A program made the translations under genes and the position numbers. The notes under the pieces are model-generated. The model was not told the origin of the DNA. It saw nothing but the letters and a program-made list of their open reading frames with translations, and searched no databases. Below, in pieces: positions 6,343 to 6,906 of a DNA stretch of 6,906 nucleotides. Origin of the DNA: Oscillibacter sp. (GTDB lineage: Bacteria > Bacillota > Clostridia > Oscillospirales > Oscillospiraceae); assembly GCA_017380995.1 (NCBI GenBank), contig JAFOCY010000200.1, forward strand, positions 1 to 6,906. The letters run 5' to 3'. Numbering within the stretch: the first letter of the stretch is position 1; every line of letters begins with the position of its first letter.

Positions 6343-6363
6343 TATAAGTGCACAGCATTTATA
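6343..6363 (+). repeat. Hairpin between ffh and rpsP
   Basis: TATAAGTGC (6343-6351) and GCATTTATA (6355-6363) pair over 9 positions in RNA, including one G·U, with a 3-base ACA loop. It begins 7 bases after the ffh stop codon. The sequence after it (GATATATCC) has no U-run, so it is not a standard terminator; an RNA end-protection or processing element is plausible. The 80-base gap is AT-rich compared with both genes. A weak promoter (TTGTAT at 6338, TATAGA 16 bases later) could also be drawn through it, but it is poor. Confidence 0.45.
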
Positions 6364-6416
6364 GATATATCCACCAACAAACAATCATTTTTCAATTTAT
6401 TCGGAGGTATTTTATT

Positions 6417-6656
6417 ATGGTTAAGATCAGACTGCGCCGCATGGGCGCCAAGAAGGCTCCTTTCTATCGTGTTGTTGTTGCTGACTCCCGTTTCCCCCGC
6501 GATGGCCGTTTCATCGAGGAGATCGGCACTTACAATCCCTGCGTCTCCCCCGCTGAGGTGAAGATCGACACCGAGCGCGCTCAGGCCTGGATCAAGTCCG
6601 GCGCTCAGCCCACCGACACTGTCAGAGCTCTGCTGAAAAAAGTGGAAGTCCTGTAA
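6417..6656 (+). CDS. rpsP: 30S ribosomal protein S16
   Basis: This 79-residue protein belongs to the body of the small ribosomal subunit, where S16 binds 16S rRNA early in assembly. The family pattern is complete: [20 protein letters not shown] at the start, then [21 protein letters not shown] and a C-terminal region with [12 protein letters not shown]. The start is the ATG at 6417, with CGGAGG ending 9 bases upstream. A longer reading from a GTG at 6348 would add 23 residues that no S16 has and would lie inside the intergenic hairpin. Codon use is strongly biased, as expected for a ribosomal protein. It lies 80 bases after ffh and 18 bases before the KH-domain gene, in the order common to Firmicutes. 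Confidence 0.97.
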   Translation: MVKIRLRRMGAKKAPFYRVVVADSRFPRDGRFIEEIGTYNPCVSPAEVKIDTERAQAWIKSGAQPTDTVRALLKKVEVL

Positions 6657-6674
6657 TCGGGAGGCCCCGTAAGA

Positions 6675-6905
6675 ATGAAGGACTTGCTGCTCTACATCGC
6701 CAGAAACCTTGTAGACGACCCTGATGCAGTCTCCGTCACGGAGATTCAGGGCGAGCAGGAACTGACGTTGGAGCTGCGCGTCGCCCCTGACGACATGGGC
6801 AAGGTCATCGGCCGCCAGGGCCGCATTGCCAAGGAGATCCGCACTGTGATCCGTTCCTACGCCCAGCGCACCGGCGTGAAGGTTTCCGTCGATATCGTAG
6901 ATTAA
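6675..6905 (+). CDS. khpA: KH-domain RNA-binding protein KhpA (YlqC)
   Basis: This 76-residue single KH-domain protein carries the GxxG loop as GRQG (46-49) in the segment VIGRQGRIAKEIRTVIR, the part of the KH fold that grips RNA. The remainder (LLLYIARNLVDDPDAVSV at the start, GVKVSVDIVD at the end) fits YlqC/KhpA at normal length. In other Firmicutes KhpA pairs with KhpB/Jag and binds many transcripts, affecting cell elongation and division; the partner is not in this window. The ATG at 6675 has GGGAGG (6659-6664) ten bases upstream, 18 bases beyond rpsP, so it belongs to the same operon. rimM and trmD would normally follow; the window ends one base after its stop codon. Confidence 0.95.
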   Translation: MKDLLLYIARNLVDDPDAVSVTEIQGEQELTLELRVAPDDMGKVIGRQGRIAKEIRTVIRSYAQRTGVKVSVDIVD

Positions 6906-6906
6906 A

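Noticed and set aside
4573..6384. A 603-codon open frame antisense to ffh
   Set aside because: It has no resemblance to any family, is mirrored exactly on ffh, and stays open because ffh uses C/G-ending codons that avoid antisense stops. ffh itself is unambiguous.
6348..6416. N-terminal extension of S16 from a GTG
   Set aside because: The ATG at 6417 has a strong ribosome site at proper spacing and gives the standard S16 length; the extension lies in a non-coding hairpin region.

Overview
The window is an ordinary chromosomal segment of a Gram-positive, moderately GC-rich anaerobe of the class Clostridia. The best guess is an Oscillospiraceae/Ruminococcaceae-type gut bacterium. This rests on the gene order ylxM-ffh-rpsP-khpA, strong AGGAGG-type ribosome binding sites, a YmfF/YmfH-type M16 pair and an overall preference for G/C-ending codons. 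The genus is an inference and cannot be fixed from the sequence by eye. I see no mobile element, CRISPR array, rRNA or tRNA.

The left two thirds (1-4276) are read leftward. In transcription order they hold an M19 (renal-dipeptidase-type) metallodipeptidase, an M16 peptidase-like protein without the zinc motif, an M16 protein with an intact HxxEH motif, and the beginning of lgt (prolipoprotein diacylglyceryl transferase), which runs off the left edge. The two M16 genes overlap by 4 bases and probably form one heterodimer with a split active site. The dipeptidase has a near-consensus promoter (TTGCAG, 17 bases, TATAAT) and every one of its 18 lysines is AAG, so it looks highly expressed. A 16-bp hairpin with a poor U-tract separates it from the M16 pair, which suggests partial termination or RNA processing rather than a clean operon end.

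A 344-base divergent intergenic region (4277-4620) carries both promoters and a small AT-rich inverted repeat. It also carries a short leader with a 13-base direct repeat, whose second copy supplies the ylxM ribosome binding site.

The right third (4621-6905) is read rightward: ylxM (SRP-associated HTH protein), ffh (SRP54 GTPase), rpsP (ribosomal protein S16) and khpA (KH-domain RNA-binding protein). This is the conserved protein-targeting/translation operon of Firmicutes. It would normally continue into rimM, trmD and rplS beyond the window.

Most of the window is housekeeping, and I do not see a clearly new system. The items most worth a second look are the ylxM leader with its mutually exclusive mini-hairpins, the strongly expressed dipeptidase with its hairpin-bearing junction to the M16 pair, and small departures from family signatures in Lgt and Ffh.
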